Shown: positions 34,262-44,746 of the stretch, piece by piece | Position numbering within the stretch: the stretch's first letter is position 1 | Layout: each line of letters opens with the position of its first letter | Assembly (NCBI GenBank): GCA_937899725.1 | Contig: CALCCA010000007.1 | Location: forward strand, 1 to 64,000 | Source of the DNA: an uncultured Halomicronema sp. | GTDB taxonomy: Bacteria > Cyanobacteriota > Cyanobacteriia > Phormidesmidales > Phormidesmidaceae | Reading direction: 5' to 3' | DNA length: 64,000 nt | Made by a program: the position numbers and the translations under genes | Notes under the pieces: model-generated | What the model was told of the DNA's origin: nothing | The model's input: only the letters and a program-made list of their open reading frames with translations | The model's database searches: none

Positions 34262-35059
34262 ATGACCGCCCCCGCCATCTTGGCTTTAGATTTTGACGGT
34301 GTCCTGTGTGATGGCCTGATCGAATATTTTCAGACCTCTTGGCGAGCTTATTGCCAGCTGTTTCTCGATGCGGAATCAGCGCCACCCGAGGGCTTAGCCG
34401 CACAGTTCTATCCCCTGCGGCCAGTGATTGAAACCGGTTGGGAAATGCCGCTGCTGCTCCACGCGCTGCAGCAAGGCGTGAGCGCTGAGGCGGTTTTAGA
34501 CCACTGGCCTACCCTGGTGCAAGCGCTATTGGCAGACACCTCCCTGCAGCCTGATGTGGCGATGGCCGCAGTAGATGGCGTCCGTGATCACTGGATCAAG
34601 ACCGATTTAGACAGCTGGTTGAGTCTGCATCGCTTTTATCCCGGCGTGATTGATCGGCTACAGGGGGCGATCGCCGCCGGTATTTTTCCCATCATTATTT
34701 CGACTAAAGAAGGGCGATTCATTCAGGCCCTGCTGGCTCAAGCGGGGGTAGATCTGCCCCGCGAACAAATCATTGGCAAAGAGATCAACCAGCCTAAAAC
34801 TGACACCTTGAGGCAGCTCCGGCAGTCGTCCGCCGCTGAGGTCAGCGGCCCGGTGCCCATTTGGTTTGTCGAAGATCGCCTCAAAACACTGGATAAAGTC
34901 AAAGCTGTGGATGACTTGCAGGATATTGTGCTGTTCCTCGCCGATTGGGGCTACAACACTGCCGCTGAAAGGGCACGCGCCGCGATCGATTCCCGCATCC
35001 ATCTGCTATCGTTATCTCAATTAGTACGTGAGTTCTCAGGGTGGCAGGCTGCGGCCTAA
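34262..35059 (+). CDS. HAD-family hydrolase
   Basis: 265 residues. The HAD nucleophile motif is at the very start: ALDFDGVLCDG with Asp10 and Asp12. Motif II is IISTKEG near residue 143-149, the motif III lysine is probably in the GKEIN segment, and motif IV is the acidic FVEDRLKTLDK. An inserted helical cap occupies about 20-120. HAD enzymes of this type remove phosphate from small metabolites through an aspartyl-phosphate. The phosphoglycolate-phosphatase-like layout fits but the substrate is unknown. Confidence 0.85.
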   Translation: MTAPAILALDFDGVLCDGLIEYFQTSWRAYCQLFLDAESAPPEGLAAQFYPLRPVIETGWEMPLLLHALQQGVSAEAVLDHWPTLVQALLADTSLQPDVAMAAVDGVRDHWIKTDLDSWLSLHRFYPGVIDRLQGAIAAGIFPIIISTKEGRFIQALLAQAGVDLPREQIIGKEINQPKTDTLRQLRQSSAAEVSGPVPIWFVEDRLKTLDKVKAVDDLQDIVLFLADWGYNTAAERARAAIDSRIHLLSLSQLVREFSGWQAAA

Positions 35060-35073
35060 GAGTCATCCCAAAG

Positions 35074-35159
35074 AAAACATATCTCACCTGAAGAACCCGG
35101 CTTCTAGGAACCGGTCAACAGTCTGCGGCCAGTTTTTGATAGAAACCGGGTTCTTGGAC
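35074..35159 (+). repeat. 86-bp REP-like dispersed repeat, copy 1
   Basis: Nearly identical to 44938-45023 read on the opposite strand. Inside, GAACCCGG near the left and AAACCGGGTTC near the right can pair, as can AGGAACCGG with CCGGGTTCTT, so the unit is palindromic. It lies between the HAD and NurA genes. The shared block CAACAGTCTGCGGCCAGTTT is nearly identical in both copies. Confidence 0.75.
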
Positions 35160-35301
35160 CCGTTATTGCTTGGCATACTCTGAGCTTTGGTCAGGTGTGG
35201 TCGGGCTTCAGCCCAACTTTGGGAATCTGGTTTAGGAGCTCACGGTCGACGATTCACCCGCTTTCCTGGAAGCGGATTCTAGGCGCCATCAGAGCACTGC
35301 C

Positions 35302-36495
35302 ATGTTGGATTTGATGAAGCTCGCCCAGCAAATGCAGGGCATTAGTCATCACCTTAAAGAAGAAGCCGAAGCTGCCGGACGCCGCGTCAAAATTGCTAAT
35401 ACGCTGATGGAGCAGGCTCAGGCCCACCAGGCAGAGCTGATCGAGCGCCTAGAAGCCTGGCACGATCGCATCCCCTTCGCCATCGCGACGCCGATAGAAC
35501 CGTTAGATACGCGGGTGGCGATTGCGGCTGCGCCCGCTGCTCATACCGTATTGGCCACCGATGGGTCGCAGATTTCCCCCAGCCATCACGAAATTGCCTA
35601 CTGCTATCTGCTCAACGTGGGTCGGGTGGTGCTGCACTATGGTCAGGGCCGCTTTCCGCTGTTAGACAGTCTGCCTGAGGTGGTCTATCGTCCCGAAGAC
35701 CTCTACATTTCTCGCCAGTGGGGCATTCGCACTGAAGAATGGATGGGCCATCGCCGCACCATTTCCGAAGCCCAAGCTCTGGCCGATCTGGCCCTCACGA
35801 TAGGCGCGGAGTCAGCGACTGTTGACTCGGTGCCTACCCTCGCCTTGACGGATGGCTCCTTAATCTACTGGTTTTTAGAAGACTTGCCCCATGACGCCCG
35901 CGATCGCATCTTGCCCCCCATTTTGGCCGCTTGGGATGAGTTGCAGGCGGCGGGCGTGCCCCTGGTGGGTTATGTCAGTGCCTCGCGCAGCGGCGAAGCG
36001 CTGAACTTTTTGCGGCTGCAGAGCTGCCCGTTTGAGGTGCCCGACTGCTTGACCCATTGTGCCGCCCAGCGCGATTTGGCCCCCTGCCAGGTGTTTGAGC
36101 CGCTGCGCGATGTCGCTCTTTACTCCACCCATTTAGCTCCAGGCGAGCGCGGCCCGCTGTGGCGCAGTTCCGTCAATATTTTGGCGGACTATGGGCCACA
36201 TCACATCTATTTTTGCTATTTGCACGTGGGTGCCGAACTTGCTCGCATTGAGCTGCCCGCCTGGGTGGCGCTCGATGTGGCGCGCCGCGACGCGGCGCTA
36301 GAAATGGTGATCACCCAGGTGCAAAAGGGCTATGGCTACCCGATCGCACTGGCCGAAGCCCACAATCATGCAGTCGTGCGCGGCGGCGATCGCAGCCGAT
36401 TTTTTGCGCTGCTAGAACGCGAGATGATTCGCGCCGGTTTGCAAAATGTCGGCACCTCCTTTAAAGAAGCGCGGAAACGGGGCAGCATTGCCTGA
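35302..36495 (+). CDS. nurA: NurA-domain 5'-3' nuclease
   Basis: 397 residues. The NurA domain (about 75-385) opens with the motif LATDGSQISPSHHE, whose Asp87 is the metal-binding residue of the family, and continues with ALTDGSLIYWFLED and EIPAWVALD-like ELPAWVALDVARRD. NurA is a nuclease that in archaea works with the HerA translocase and Rad50-Mre11 to resect DNA ends; cyanobacterial copies are common but not studied in detail. No HerA gene is in the window. The first 70 residues are a coiled-coil-like helix. Confidence 0.87.
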   Translation: MLDLMKLAQQMQGISHHLKEEAEAAGRRVKIANTLMEQAQAHQAELIERLEAWHDRIPFAIATPIEPLDTRVAIAAAPAAHTVLATDGSQISPSHHEIAYCYLLNVGRVVLHYGQGRFPLLDSLPEVVYRPEDLYISRQWGIRTEEWMGHRRTISEAQALADLALTIGAESATVDSVPTLALTDGSLIYWFLEDLPHDARDRILPPILAAWDELQAAGVPLVGYVSASRSGEALNFLRLQSCPFEVPDCLTHCAAQRDLAPCQVFEPLRDVALYSTHLAPGERGPLWRSSVNILADYGPHHIYFCYLHVGAELARIELPAWVALDVARRDAALEMVITQVQKGYGYPIALAEAHNHAVVRGGDRSRFFALLEREMIRAGLQNVGTSFKEARKRGSIA

Positions 36496-36594
36496 GCGGG
36501 GGCGGAGAGCAAATCGTTTCTCCCGTCGGATGGCTGGGTACTCTATCGATGATATTGATCACCGCCCGAACGATTAAAAGTTCGACGAACGCCT

Positions 36595-39030
36595 ATGTCT
36601 GCCGCTGCTGATGCTAGTTTGATCCTCACAACTGCCCTCCAGCAACTCGTTGAGCGATCGCTAGAGGACATGGCGGTCTACGATCACGCGCTGCGCTATT
36701 GCGCCGTGAGTCCGGCGTTATCCCAGCGCTTGGCAGTGCTGAGCTCAGACTGTGTTGGCCAAACCAATGCCGATCTGGCCGCCTTCGCCTCATCACATTC
36801 ACCGGCCAGTCCCTGGCGGCAGTATTGGCAGCAAGTCGACGATGCGCTCCGTCGCGTTCAGCAACAGGCGACGGCTGAGCGACGGGTTCATTGGCTGCCG
36901 GGAGGTGAAATTGGTCAGCGGTATGCAACCACCTACACGCCCATCACCGATCAGCAGGGGCAGGTCAGTCACATCGTGAGTGTCAGTCACCCACTTCCCC
37001 CTGCCGAGCCGTCGCTGACGGCGACGCCAGACAGTTTGACGGTAGCCCAGCTAAAGGCTCATCCTGACTCGATTGTGGGGGCGCAAATGCCCAGCCAGGC
37101 CGCCGCCGCCCCAGCACCGTCGTCCACCCATCCGACGATGGCCTCGCCTCCAGCAACTGAGTCGGTGCCCAGCCAACCGCCGGGGCGCTGTGTCGAGCCG
37201 ATTCAAGCGTCGGTCGATTTTCTGCAGTTAGTGATTGACAACATTCCCCAATACATTTTTTGGAAAGACCGCAACTCGGTGTACCTCGGCTGCAATCAAC
37301 GGTGGGCGGAGATGGCGGGCTTGCCCGATCGCCGCGCCGTCGTGGGTCTCACCGATGCTGACCTGCCATGGACTGACGAACAGGTGGCCTGGTATCTGGA
37401 ATGTGATCGCCGCGTGATGGCCACCGATACCCCGATGTTGCGGATCAAGCAGTCGCAGCGACAGGCCGATGGGCAGCTCAGCTGGCGCGAAACGAGCAAA
37501 CTGCCGATGCATGATGCGCAGGGCCATGTCGTCGGTCTGTTGGGCGCGATCGAAGATGTCACCGATCGCAAAATCGCTGAAGATTTGTTGAAAGAATCCC
37601 GAGCGACCTACCGCCAAACAGCCAAGCGCGAGGTCCTACTCAACGCGATCTTTAATCAAATTCGCCAGTCTCTGAGCTTGGACGATATTCTCGACACGGC
37701 GGCGCGGGAGGTGCGGCAACTGTTCAACGCTGATCGCGTGTTGTTCTATCGCTTTGATGCCAACTGGCAGGGGCAGATCGTCACTGAATCAGTGGTCGCA
37801 CCGTGGATTGCGACGATCGAGCATCAGAGTCCTGACAACTGCTTTGCGGCAGAATATGCGGCGCTATACCTGGAGGGGCGCACGCAGGCGATCGACGATG
37901 TGGCAACGGCGAACATCAACGAATGTCACCGCGACTTCTTGCAAGGGTTGCAAATTCGGGCTAATGCTGTGGTGCCGGTGCTGGTGGGCAACTCGCTGTG
38001 GGGACTGATGATTGCCCATCAATGTGCCACAACCCGAGCTTGGCAAGAGAGCGAAATCGACCTCATGCAGTCATTGGCGGCTCAGGTCAGTATCGCTATT
38101 CAGCAGGCTGAGCTTTACTCGCAAGCGAAAGAAAGTGCCGCAGTAGCGCGAGCCAAGGCAGCACAGCTAGAAGAGAGCTTGCAAACGCTACAAAAAACTC
38201 AAACCCAGCTGGTGCAGACCGAGAAAATGTCAGGGCTAGGGCAAATGGTGGCCGGTATTGCGCACGAAATCAACAACCCCGTCAATTTCATTTACGGCAA
38301 TATTCCCCACATTCGAGAGTATTCGGATGACTTGATGACTCTGGTGAATTTATACGAGAAACATCATCCGAATCCAGCACCTGAGATAGCTGATTTCATC
38401 ACCGAAATTGATTTGGAATATTTGCTCGCGGATCTCTCCAAAATCTTGCAGTCATTGCAGTTAGGCAGTCAGCGGATTCGGCAAATTGTCTCATCGTTGC
38501 GAACGTTTTCTCGCTTAGACGAGGCGGAAATGAAAGCGGTCGATATTCACGAAGGGCTCGATAGTACGCTGCTGATCTTGCACCATCGCTTCAAAGCCAA
38601 ACCCGAGCGGCCCGAAATTCACATCATCAAAGAATACGGCGAGCTGCCGCTGTTGGAGTGCTACCCCAGCCAGTTGAATCAGGTATTTATGAACCTGCTG
38701 GGCAACGCTGTCGATGCGTTAGAGCAAGAACTCATGATGGGCGATCGCACCCACAAACCCGAAGCCGCTACGGTCAAAATCATCACGACCAAACTCAACA
38801 ATCAAGTGTTGATTCGGATTCGCGACAATGGCCCTGGTATTGACGAACAACATCGAGCCAAGCTGTTTGACCCGTTCTTTACCACCAAGCCAATCGGAAA
38901 GGGCACCGGCTTGGGCCTGTCAATCAGCCATCAAATTGTGACTGACAAACATGGGGGCCAACTCACCGTAAGTTCAGAGCTGGGCCAAGGGTCTGAGTTC
39001 CAGATCTACGTTCCCCTGCGCACCTCATGA
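36595..39030 (+). CDS. Sensor histidine kinase with PAS and GAF domains
   Basis: 811 residues, no membrane helix, so cytoplasmic. Order: a PAS-like domain (about 8-130), an Ala/Pro/Ser-rich linker (135-200), a PAS domain with PAC end (about 203-325, [20 protein letters not shown]), a GAF domain (about 350-505, [18 protein letters not shown]), a coiled coil, then the kinase core with [13 protein letters not shown] (phospho-accepting His557) and ATPase boxes [18 protein letters not shown] and GKGTGLGLS. The GAF does not contain the Cys of a bilin-binding phytochrome in the visible motif, so its ligand is open. The CBS-GGDEF gene follows 98 bases later and may be its partner in signalling. Confidence 0.9.
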   Translation: MSAAADASLILTTALQQLVERSLEDMAVYDHALRYCAVSPALSQRLAVLSSDCVGQTNADLAAFASSHSPASPWRQYWQQVDDALRRVQQQATAERRVHWLPGGEIGQRYATTYTPITDQQGQVSHIVSVSHPLPPAEPSLTATPDSLTVAQLKAHPDSIVGAQMPSQAAAAPAPSSTHPTMASPPATESVPSQPPGRCVEPIQASVDFLQLVIDNIPQYIFWKDRNSVYLGCNQRWAEMAGLPDRRAVVGLTDADLPWTDEQVAWYLECDRRVMATDTPMLRIKQSQRQADGQLSWRETSKLPMHDAQGHVVGLLGAIEDVTDRKIAEDLLKESRATYRQTAKREVLLNAIFNQIRQSLSLDDILDTAAREVRQLFNADRVLFYRFDANWQGQIVTESVVAPWIATIEHQSPDNCFAAEYAALYLEGRTQAIDDVATANINECHRDFLQGLQIRANAVVPVLVGNSLWGLMIAHQCATTRAWQESEIDLMQSLAAQVSIAIQQAELYSQAKESAAVARAKAAQLEESLQTLQKTQTQLVQTEKMSGLGQMVAGIAHEINNPVNFIYGNIPHIREYSDDLMTLVNLYEKHHPNPAPEIADFITEIDLEYLLADLSKILQSLQLGSQRIRQIVSSLRTFSRLDEAEMKAVDIHEGLDSTLLILHHRFKAKPERPEIHIIKEYGELPLLECYPSQLNQVFMNLLGNAVDALEQELMMGDRTHKPEAATVKIITTKLNNQVLIRIRDNGPGIDEQHRAKLFDPFFTTKPIGKGTGLGLSISHQIVTDKHGGQLTVSSELGQGSEFQIYVPLRTS

Positions 39031-39128
39031 TGGACTATATTGTGAAAGTTTATGAAGTAAACGATGGCGGTGGCTGATAGCTCACAGTCCTAGCGGTTAT
39101 TGACATCTACAGAGTCTGAGAGCAAGCG

Positions 39129-40583
39129 ATGGTTCATCCCTGTGTGGAAAGTCACTTCACCACCATTTCAGCCGAGACACCCCTGATAGCCGCGATCCAG
39201 AAGTTGACTCAATTGGCCTGTGAGCTGGAGACAGAGACATCAGCGTCTAGCCCTGATAGCAGTTTGCTGGTGGTACAGCAGGAAAAACTCATCGGCATTG
39301 TCACAGAGCGTGACTTAATTCGCCAGATTGCGGCGCAGTCGAATCTGTCTGGCCTGACAGTTGAGCAGGTGATGACAACTGACCTGATTACGCGCCACCG
39401 CGACGATTTGGGGAATGCCTTTGAGCTAATGCAAATTATGCGGCGACATCGCATCCGTCATTTGCCAGTCATCGATGATCAAGAGCGCCCCATTGGTCTG
39501 GTAACGCCCAAAAGCGTCCGCGCGACTCTCATGCCAGCAGATTTGCTGCGCTATCGGCTGGTGCAAGAGATCATGACTCGCAATGTGATCATGGCCAGCG
39601 GCCAGGCCTCGCTAGCCGCCATCACCCAGCAAATGGCGGCAGCTTCAGTGAGTTGCGTGGTCATTGTGCAAGAGAACGCTGGCATAATCTTGCCCATCGG
39701 CATTGTGACCGAGCGGGACGTCGTACAGTTGCAGGCCTTAGCATTTGACTTTGCTCAGACTCAAGCAGAACAGGTGATGAGCGCGCCGGTCTTTGGCGTG
39801 AGTCCTCAAGATTCGGTTTGGAAAGTGCATAAGCTCATGGAGGAGCGCCGCATTCGCCGGGTCGTGGTCGTGAATAAGCAGCAGCATTTAGTCGGCATCA
39901 CGACTCAGACGAGTATTTTGGGGGCGCTCGACCCGCTGGAAATGCGCCAACTGATTGAAGACTTAGAGGCCAAGATTCAGCGTCTACATGATGACAAAAC
40001 GGCCTTGCTCCAGCAGCAGCATGAAACCCTGACGGAAAGAAATCAAGCCCTGCAGATGGCGAATCGAGAGCTCAATCGCTTGTCTAATCTGGATGGGTTG
40101 ACTCAAATTCCTAATCGGCGCTGCTTTGACGATCGCCTTCAACAGGAGTGGCGACGTCTACAGCGTGAACAGCAGCCGTTGTCAGTCATCCTGGGCGATA
40201 TTGACAACTTCAAAGCAGTAAACGACACCTTTGGACATCTGCTGGGTGATGACTGCCTCAAGGCGGTGGCGATGGCGATGAGTCAGGTGCTTAAGCGGCC
40301 TGACGATTTTGTGGCGCGTTATGGCGGCGAAGAGTTTGTCGTAGTGTTGCCCAATACCGATCAGGCGGGTGCCGTGAATGTTGTGCTACAGCTGCAGCAG
40401 GCGATCGCCAATATTGCACCCGTGTCATCGTTATCCCCGGATTGCTGTCGGGTGACGATGAGTTTTGGCGTCACGACTCTGGTGCCAACTTCGTCGCTCA
40501 GCTGTCAAAAGCTGCTGATTTTGGCCGATCAAGCACTGTATACCGCTAAAGCCAACGGACGCGATCGCTATCACGTGAGCTGA
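39129..40583 (+). CDS. CBS-domain diguanylate cyclase
   Basis: 484 residues. Two Bateman modules made of four CBS repeats occupy about 1-285 (IGIVTERDLIRQI, HRIRHLPVIDD, IGIVTERDVVQLQ, RRIRRVVVVNK). A coiled coil follows (about 280-315), then a GGDEF domain with DGLTQIPNRR, GDIDNFKAVNDTFGH and the active-site GGEEF at 399-403. The I-site R-P-D-D at 390-393, five residues before GGEEF, is intact, so product inhibition is expected. It makes c-di-GMP from two GTP; adenine nucleotides bound to the CBS pairs probably tune the output. No EAL/HD-GYP phosphodiesterase lies nearby. Confidence 0.92.
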   Translation: MVHPCVESHFTTISAETPLIAAIQKLTQLACELETETSASSPDSSLLVVQQEKLIGIVTERDLIRQIAAQSNLSGLTVEQVMTTDLITRHRDDLGNAFELMQIMRRHRIRHLPVIDDQERPIGLVTPKSVRATLMPADLLRYRLVQEIMTRNVIMASGQASLAAITQQMAAASVSCVVIVQENAGIILPIGIVTERDVVQLQALAFDFAQTQAEQVMSAPVFGVSPQDSVWKVHKLMEERRIRRVVVVNKQQHLVGITTQTSILGALDPLEMRQLIEDLEAKIQRLHDDKTALLQQQHETLTERNQALQMANRELNRLSNLDGLTQIPNRRCFDDRLQQEWRRLQREQQPLSVILGDIDNFKAVNDTFGHLLGDDCLKAVAMAMSQVLKRPDDFVARYGGEEFVVVLPNTDQAGAVNVVLQLQQAIANIAPVSSLSPDCCRVTMSFGVTTLVPTSSLSCQKLLILADQALYTAKANGRDRYHVS

Positions 40584-40643
40584 GCAACTGACAGTCGCAG
40601 ACCTCAGGACTGGGATTGCATTCTGGTTGCGGCGACCTCGAAA

Positions 40644-42866
40644 TCAACAGCGGGGTACACTGCGGCAGGAGACGGCACCGTCAACCACATCAAAGGTAAT
40701 AGACAACGCCGCCAGCTGCGTAACGCTCACCGGCTGTACGGTCGAGGTTTCAGAACCCCGCATGCCACTAACATCTTGCAGAAAGCCATCTACCACTGCT
40801 GTCGGGTCGTCAACACCGAGGGGACCCGATGAAACGCCAGTATCATCGGCGATTGCCTGCAGTCCCTGCAGGGCATTGTTGAGGGGATTGCTACTGGCGA
40901 CAATGAGCACCTCTGTGGTGCCTACCGGCGGTTGGGTAACCAATCGAAATCTGTCTCGGCTAAGATCAGGCAGCATCAGGCTGGCGCCGGCTGGCAGCAG
41001 CGTCGATTCGACTGTTGCAGTCCACTGGTTCGGAAAGATGACCGACATGACGCCTGTGGCATCAATCACCAACACGCTGAGATAAAGGTCGCGACTTTCC
41101 TGATTGTCAACCTGAAATTGAATACCTGTCCCGAGGGGGATTTGATCAACTCCGGGGCGCGGGGGGGGAGCATTGTCCGCTTCAGGTGATGCCGTGCCAC
41201 GCACAGTAAAAGCATTGGCTAAAACCTGATTGCCTGCTTCGGGAATCATGGTCACACTGAGATTTAAGCGTGAGGAGCCGGGGTTGAGCGTCAGTTTAAT
41301 CAAGCGAGCGGCTAAAAGCGATCGCAGCTTGGGCCGTAGCCGCTCAATCGCTGCCGTCACCGTTTCCTCCGGATTGCCGTAAGAGTCAGGTACCAAATCA
41401 AGCCCCTGCGAAAATAACCCGAGGCTGCCCTCAGCGGGTAAGTCAGGCTGATCGGCGAGTTCCTGACGATTTTCTGCGGTCATGCGTCCTAGCACATAGT
41501 GCACTTCATCCCCCCCCAGGGCGAGGGGCTCAATTTGGAGAATCGTGGCCAGGGTCGATTGGGCGATCGTCGTATCAGCCCCCAGCGACTCATCCAGGCC
41601 AATCCGTAAAGTGACATCGGTCGGAATGCCACGCACTTGTTCTTGCAGCAGCGAGCCTGAGGGGAGCCCTGCCGCTTCGAGCAGGCGGCCGCGACCGCGC
41701 AGACCTTGACGATCAGTCAGCTGCACTTGACCACGTGACTGGCCCGTTTCATCGACCCCAGAGAGCACCGCCCCCGGCCCAAATACTTCCAAGCTGTTGG
41801 GATCAACGCCCCCCAGCCACACCTCCACCTCACCGCCCGTAATATTGGTGACCACCGCCTCAGCCGGATCGGACACCTTGGGGGTGAAATAAATCGGCGC
41901 CGTCCTTTCACGATCGGGGGCCATTGATAGCTCAGGAATTTGGTTGCTAAACGATAGTTCCGTCGTCGTGCGACCCACATTTGCAATCGTGGTGTCAAAG
42001 GACGTATTGCCCGTCTGCTGCCACAGATATTGCGTGAGCACAAAGGTAAACGCCCCAGCATAAAAATCGGCAAAGGGCGTATCGGCGGCATATTGGTTAC
42101 GGCGAGCTGAGGCAATTGCGGCGCCCGTGGCGATCGCGGCCCGACGCTTTTCCACAAAATCATCTGGACTCAAATTCAACCGTGATAGCCACTGGGCCTG
42201 ATAAGCCAGTTCGGCTGCGCTCATCGCTAAGCCATTGCCGCCCGGGCGGGCGCGAATCGCCAGGTTGCCCCGCTTAGCGCCGCCCGAGTGGCAGCTATCG
42301 AGCACCATCGTGAAGTTGTCAGTCGGCACCGCACTGCCCAGCAAAAACAGCGTGTGTCCCGTGATGTCGTTGACGGCTCCGCCCTCGCGGGGAAAGCCAG
42401 CTGGCAAAGGACTATCCACAGGCACCAGAGTGCTGTTTAAACCATCTTCAAAGTCTTTGTCGGGGTCTGCCACCCGAGAGCCATGACCCGAAAAGTGAAA
42501 GACCACCACATCGTCAGGTTGCGCCTGTTTGATCAAATGCTCGTCAAACGTGGTGAGAATGTTCTCGCGGGTGGCCTGCTCGTCGGTCAGCGTCACGATG
42601 TCGCTCGGATTAAACCCATAACGATGCACCAATAGCTGATACTGCAGTTCCACATCATTGACACAGCCGTTCAGCGGGGGAAACAAGCCATCCTCCGGGT
42701 AGGCGTTGATCCCCACGAGTAACGCCAGCTTGCGCGGGGTCGATTGGGCCAGCAGACGCCCGTAGCGATCGCTCCGCTGCATGACATCCCACTGCGACCA
42801 GCCCAACGCCGCTAAGGTCGCTCCAGCGGTTTGCAAAAAATGACGGCGTGAAAATCCTCGCGACAT
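40644..42866 (-). CDS. Tat-exported orthocaspase (caspase-family peptidase C14)
   Basis: 740 residues. The twin-arginine signal SRRHFLQTAGATLAALG stands at 6-22. The caspase p20 domain (about 45-290) shows KLALLVGINAYP, VVFHFSGHGSR with catalytic His128 and MVLDSCHSGG with Cys192, so the dyad is intact. The C-terminal 450 residues are beta-rich and contain DUF4384-like features (DLYLSVLVIDATGVMSVIFP). Orthocaspases in cyanobacteria cut after basic residues and have been linked to cell death and stress; export by Tat would place this one in the periplasm or thylakoid lumen. The gene converges with the diguanylate cyclase gene. Confidence 0.92.
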   Translation of the reverse strand: MSRGFSRRHFLQTAGATLAALGWSQWDVMQRSDRYGRLLAQSTPRKLALLVGINAYPEDGLFPPLNGCVNDVELQYQLLVHRYGFNPSDIVTLTDEQATRENILTTFDEHLIKQAQPDDVVVFHFSGHGSRVADPDKDFEDGLNSTLVPVDSPLPAGFPREGGAVNDITGHTLFLLGSAVPTDNFTMVLDSCHSGGAKRGNLAIRARPGGNGLAMSAAELAYQAQWLSRLNLSPDDFVEKRRAAIATGAAIASARRNQYAADTPFADFYAGAFTFVLTQYLWQQTGNTSFDTTIANVGRTTTELSFSNQIPELSMAPDRERTAPIYFTPKVSDPAEAVVTNITGGEVEVWLGGVDPNSLEVFGPGAVLSGVDETGQSRGQVQLTDRQGLRGRGRLLEAAGLPSGSLLQEQVRGIPTDVTLRIGLDESLGADTTIAQSTLATILQIEPLALGGDEVHYVLGRMTAENRQELADQPDLPAEGSLGLFSQGLDLVPDSYGNPEETVTAAIERLRPKLRSLLAARLIKLTLNPGSSRLNLSVTMIPEAGNQVLANAFTVRGTASPEADNAPPPRPGVDQIPLGTGIQFQVDNQESRDLYLSVLVIDATGVMSVIFPNQWTATVESTLLPAGASLMLPDLSRDRFRLVTQPPVGTTEVLIVASSNPLNNALQGLQAIADDTGVSSGPLGVDDPTAVVDGFLQDVSGMRGSETSTVQPVSVTQLAALSITFDVVDGAVSCRSVPRC

Positions 42867-43172
42867 AGTTGAGCTTCCTGAATGAGGGGGACGAAATAGC
42901 AGTCACACAGTTTTCTTCTACAGCCTACATCCCGCGATCGAGGCAATCCTGAAAGGGGCTGACGATACTTAACTTCAGGCCGCGATCGGGACGCCGCCCG
43001 TAGCAGTGGCTGAGCGGTAGCGGAAATCACTTCTAGAGAAGGGGGGTACTCATTCTCAGTAATTGGCCGTCCCACGCTAGCTTGGCCGCACTGAGGAACC
43101 CAGCAGTAGGGGGATAGATGTGCCGTCTGGTTGCCGAGCATCGGGCTCAAGGATGCAACCGGTCGTTGCCCC
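42867..43172. other. Intergenic region, nothing recognised
   Basis: 306 bases between two minus-strand genes; it should hold the promoter of the orthocaspase gene, but no clear consensus boxes or repeats are visible. Confidence 0.45.
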
Positions 43173-43862
43173 TCAGGCAAAGAGCAGTTGCCAACCGACG
43201 ATCGCGATCGCCAAATCGGCCAGCAGATGGCTGATATAGCAGGCCCATAGCGAACGATAGGTGAGGTAGCACCATGACCACACCACCCCGGCCACAAAGA
43301 CCCCCACTGACCCGAGGATGACGACGGCCCAACTGCCGGTAAAGCCCGCCAGCGCGATGATGTGGTGCAGGGTAAAGAACAGCGCGGCCAGGGCCACTGC
43401 CCACCCGCCTGGCACCAAGACCTCACATTTTTGATAGACAAACCACCGCCAAATGTATTCCTCAACCAGGGCATTGCCAAACGTAAAGTAAACCGCACTC
43501 GCCAGATAAATCTCTGGGTTCAGCAGTCCCACCTGGGCGGCAGCGGCTTGCACCGTCGCGGGGTCAAGCCAGCGTTGCTCTAAACCCACATAGGCGCCAT
43601 AAATCACCCCAAACATCCCCACCCCGAGCAAAATGCCTGCCCCCAGTTCTCGCTGGGTGGGTCGGGGCAAAGAAAGTCGTTGGCGATCAACTCGCAGGTA
43701 CCACGCGATCGGCAACAGCAAGATCCACACGCGGGTAGCCACAAAGACGACCTGTCCCCCTTGGCCCTGCAAATACAACCTGGCCGCGATGCCCAAACTG
43801 GCGGCAGAAACCAGCAATAGCAGCGCCACCGTAGCTTGTAGAGGAGACTTACGTTTGGACAT
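43173..43862 (-). CDS. CPBP-family intramembrane metalloprotease
   Basis: 229 residues from the ATG at 43862; an ATG at 43910 would add 16 residues. The start MSKRKSPLQ gives a basic N-terminus right before the first helix. Seven or eight membrane helices carry the Abi/CPBP signatures: ALVEEYIWRWFVY (double Glu and Arg), FTLHHIIAL (His) and SHLLADLAIA (His and Asp). These glutamic/metallo-type membrane proteases include Rce1 relatives and bacteriocin immunity proteins. The substrate is unknown. Some cyanobacterial members function in membrane or polysaccharide processes, but nothing here points to one. Confidence 0.87.
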   Translation of the reverse strand: MSKRKSPLQATVALLLLVSAASLGIAARLYLQGQGGQVVFVATRVWILLLPIAWYLRVDRQRLSLPRPTQRELGAGILLGVGMFGVIYGAYVGLEQRWLDPATVQAAAAQVGLLNPEIYLASAVYFTFGNALVEEYIWRWFVYQKCEVLVPGGWAVALAALFFTLHHIIALAGFTGSWAVVILGSVGVFVAGVVWSWCYLTYRSLWACYISHLLADLAIAIVGWQLLFA

Positions 43863-44069
43863 GATGGCGATATGGGCAATGGTTGCAACCGGCAGTGCCG
43901 CCAGCATCAAAAGTCATCGGCTGGCTTAGCGCTAGCGTAACCTGCCCAGCCAGCGACCATCCTCACAGCGACCATCCTCAGGCTAAGTTGGCAAGCCATC
44001 GACCATCCCTGGTTCACTCCAATAGAGCGATCGCGGCTCCCTCCACTCAGTCAATCCACCACCCTGGGC

Positions 44070-44636
44070 TTAAATACCGATCAGTCCTTCCAGCGATTTG
44101 GGGGTATCGGCGGGGGGCGTCGCTCGCCCGATGCCCAGTTCGCCACTCGTGTAAGTCGTACCAAAAGTAGCCGCTAGGGTGACCACTTGACGCAGCGCCG
44201 AGCGCAAATCAGAGGCTTGCAACGACCCCAGGGGATGCACATAAACCGCCACTACCGTCCCCTCGGTCACGGCATATCGCGCATCCAGAGCCGAATGAAA
44301 GTTTGCCAGCAAGATGGCCTCAACCTGCTCGACAGAGAGCGTCTCAGCCGCCGCGATCGGCGTCACGATGCGCATCCGATTTCTTGCTTCATCGGCCAAC
44401 ACAACCACAGTTTGCCCCTCTAGCGTCAGTTGCCATTGGCCCGCTGAGCCCTGTAAGTTACCCGCCTCATCCTGCAAAATGTCCTCTAGTGCCTCAACCG
44501 TCATCTCAGACTGCACTTGAGCCCTGGCCGGTGCCAGTGCCTGCCCACCGCCAGGGACACCCGACAGTGGGGCCAAATTCACCAGCAAGCTGATACCCAT
44601 CGCCCCAGAAACAGCGTAGAAAAACTTTCGGCGCAT
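44070..44636 (-). CDS. Exported YbjN-like (T3SS chaperone-fold) protein
   Basis: 188 residues with a signal peptide (basic MRRKFF, hydrophobic core, likely cut after PARAQ near residue 40). The mature part looks like the YbjN/type III secretion chaperone fold: a beta-sheet that includes WQLTLEGQTVVVLADEARN followed by helices VEQVEAILLANFHSALDARY and the VVAVYVHPLGSLQASDLRSALRQV segment. Proteins of this fold bind other proteins; periplasmic cyanobacterial members have no known job. The gene is followed by the CPBP protease gene on the same strand after 207 bases. Confidence 0.7.
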   Translation of the reverse strand: MRRKFFYAVSGAMGISLLVNLAPLSGVPGGGQALAPARAQVQSEMTVEALEDILQDEAGNLQGSAGQWQLTLEGQTVVVLADEARNRMRIVTPIAAAETLSVEQVEAILLANFHSALDARYAVTEGTVVAVYVHPLGSLQASDLRSALRQVVTLAATFGTTYTSGELGIGRATPPADTPKSLEGLIGI

Positions 44637-44746
44637 GACGGTTCTTTGAAGAAAAGGACACCTCGGAATATACGGAACTTCTCTGAGAACCCTGTGAGAG
44701 GAAGCCGATCTGCGGCTTAAAGCCGGGGATAAAAAAATATCCTCTG

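Noticed and set aside
40644-43862. Orthocaspase and CPBP protease as one defence-type operon
   Set aside because: The genes are 306 bases apart and the caspase has a Tat signal and its own upstream gap, so joint function is not supported.
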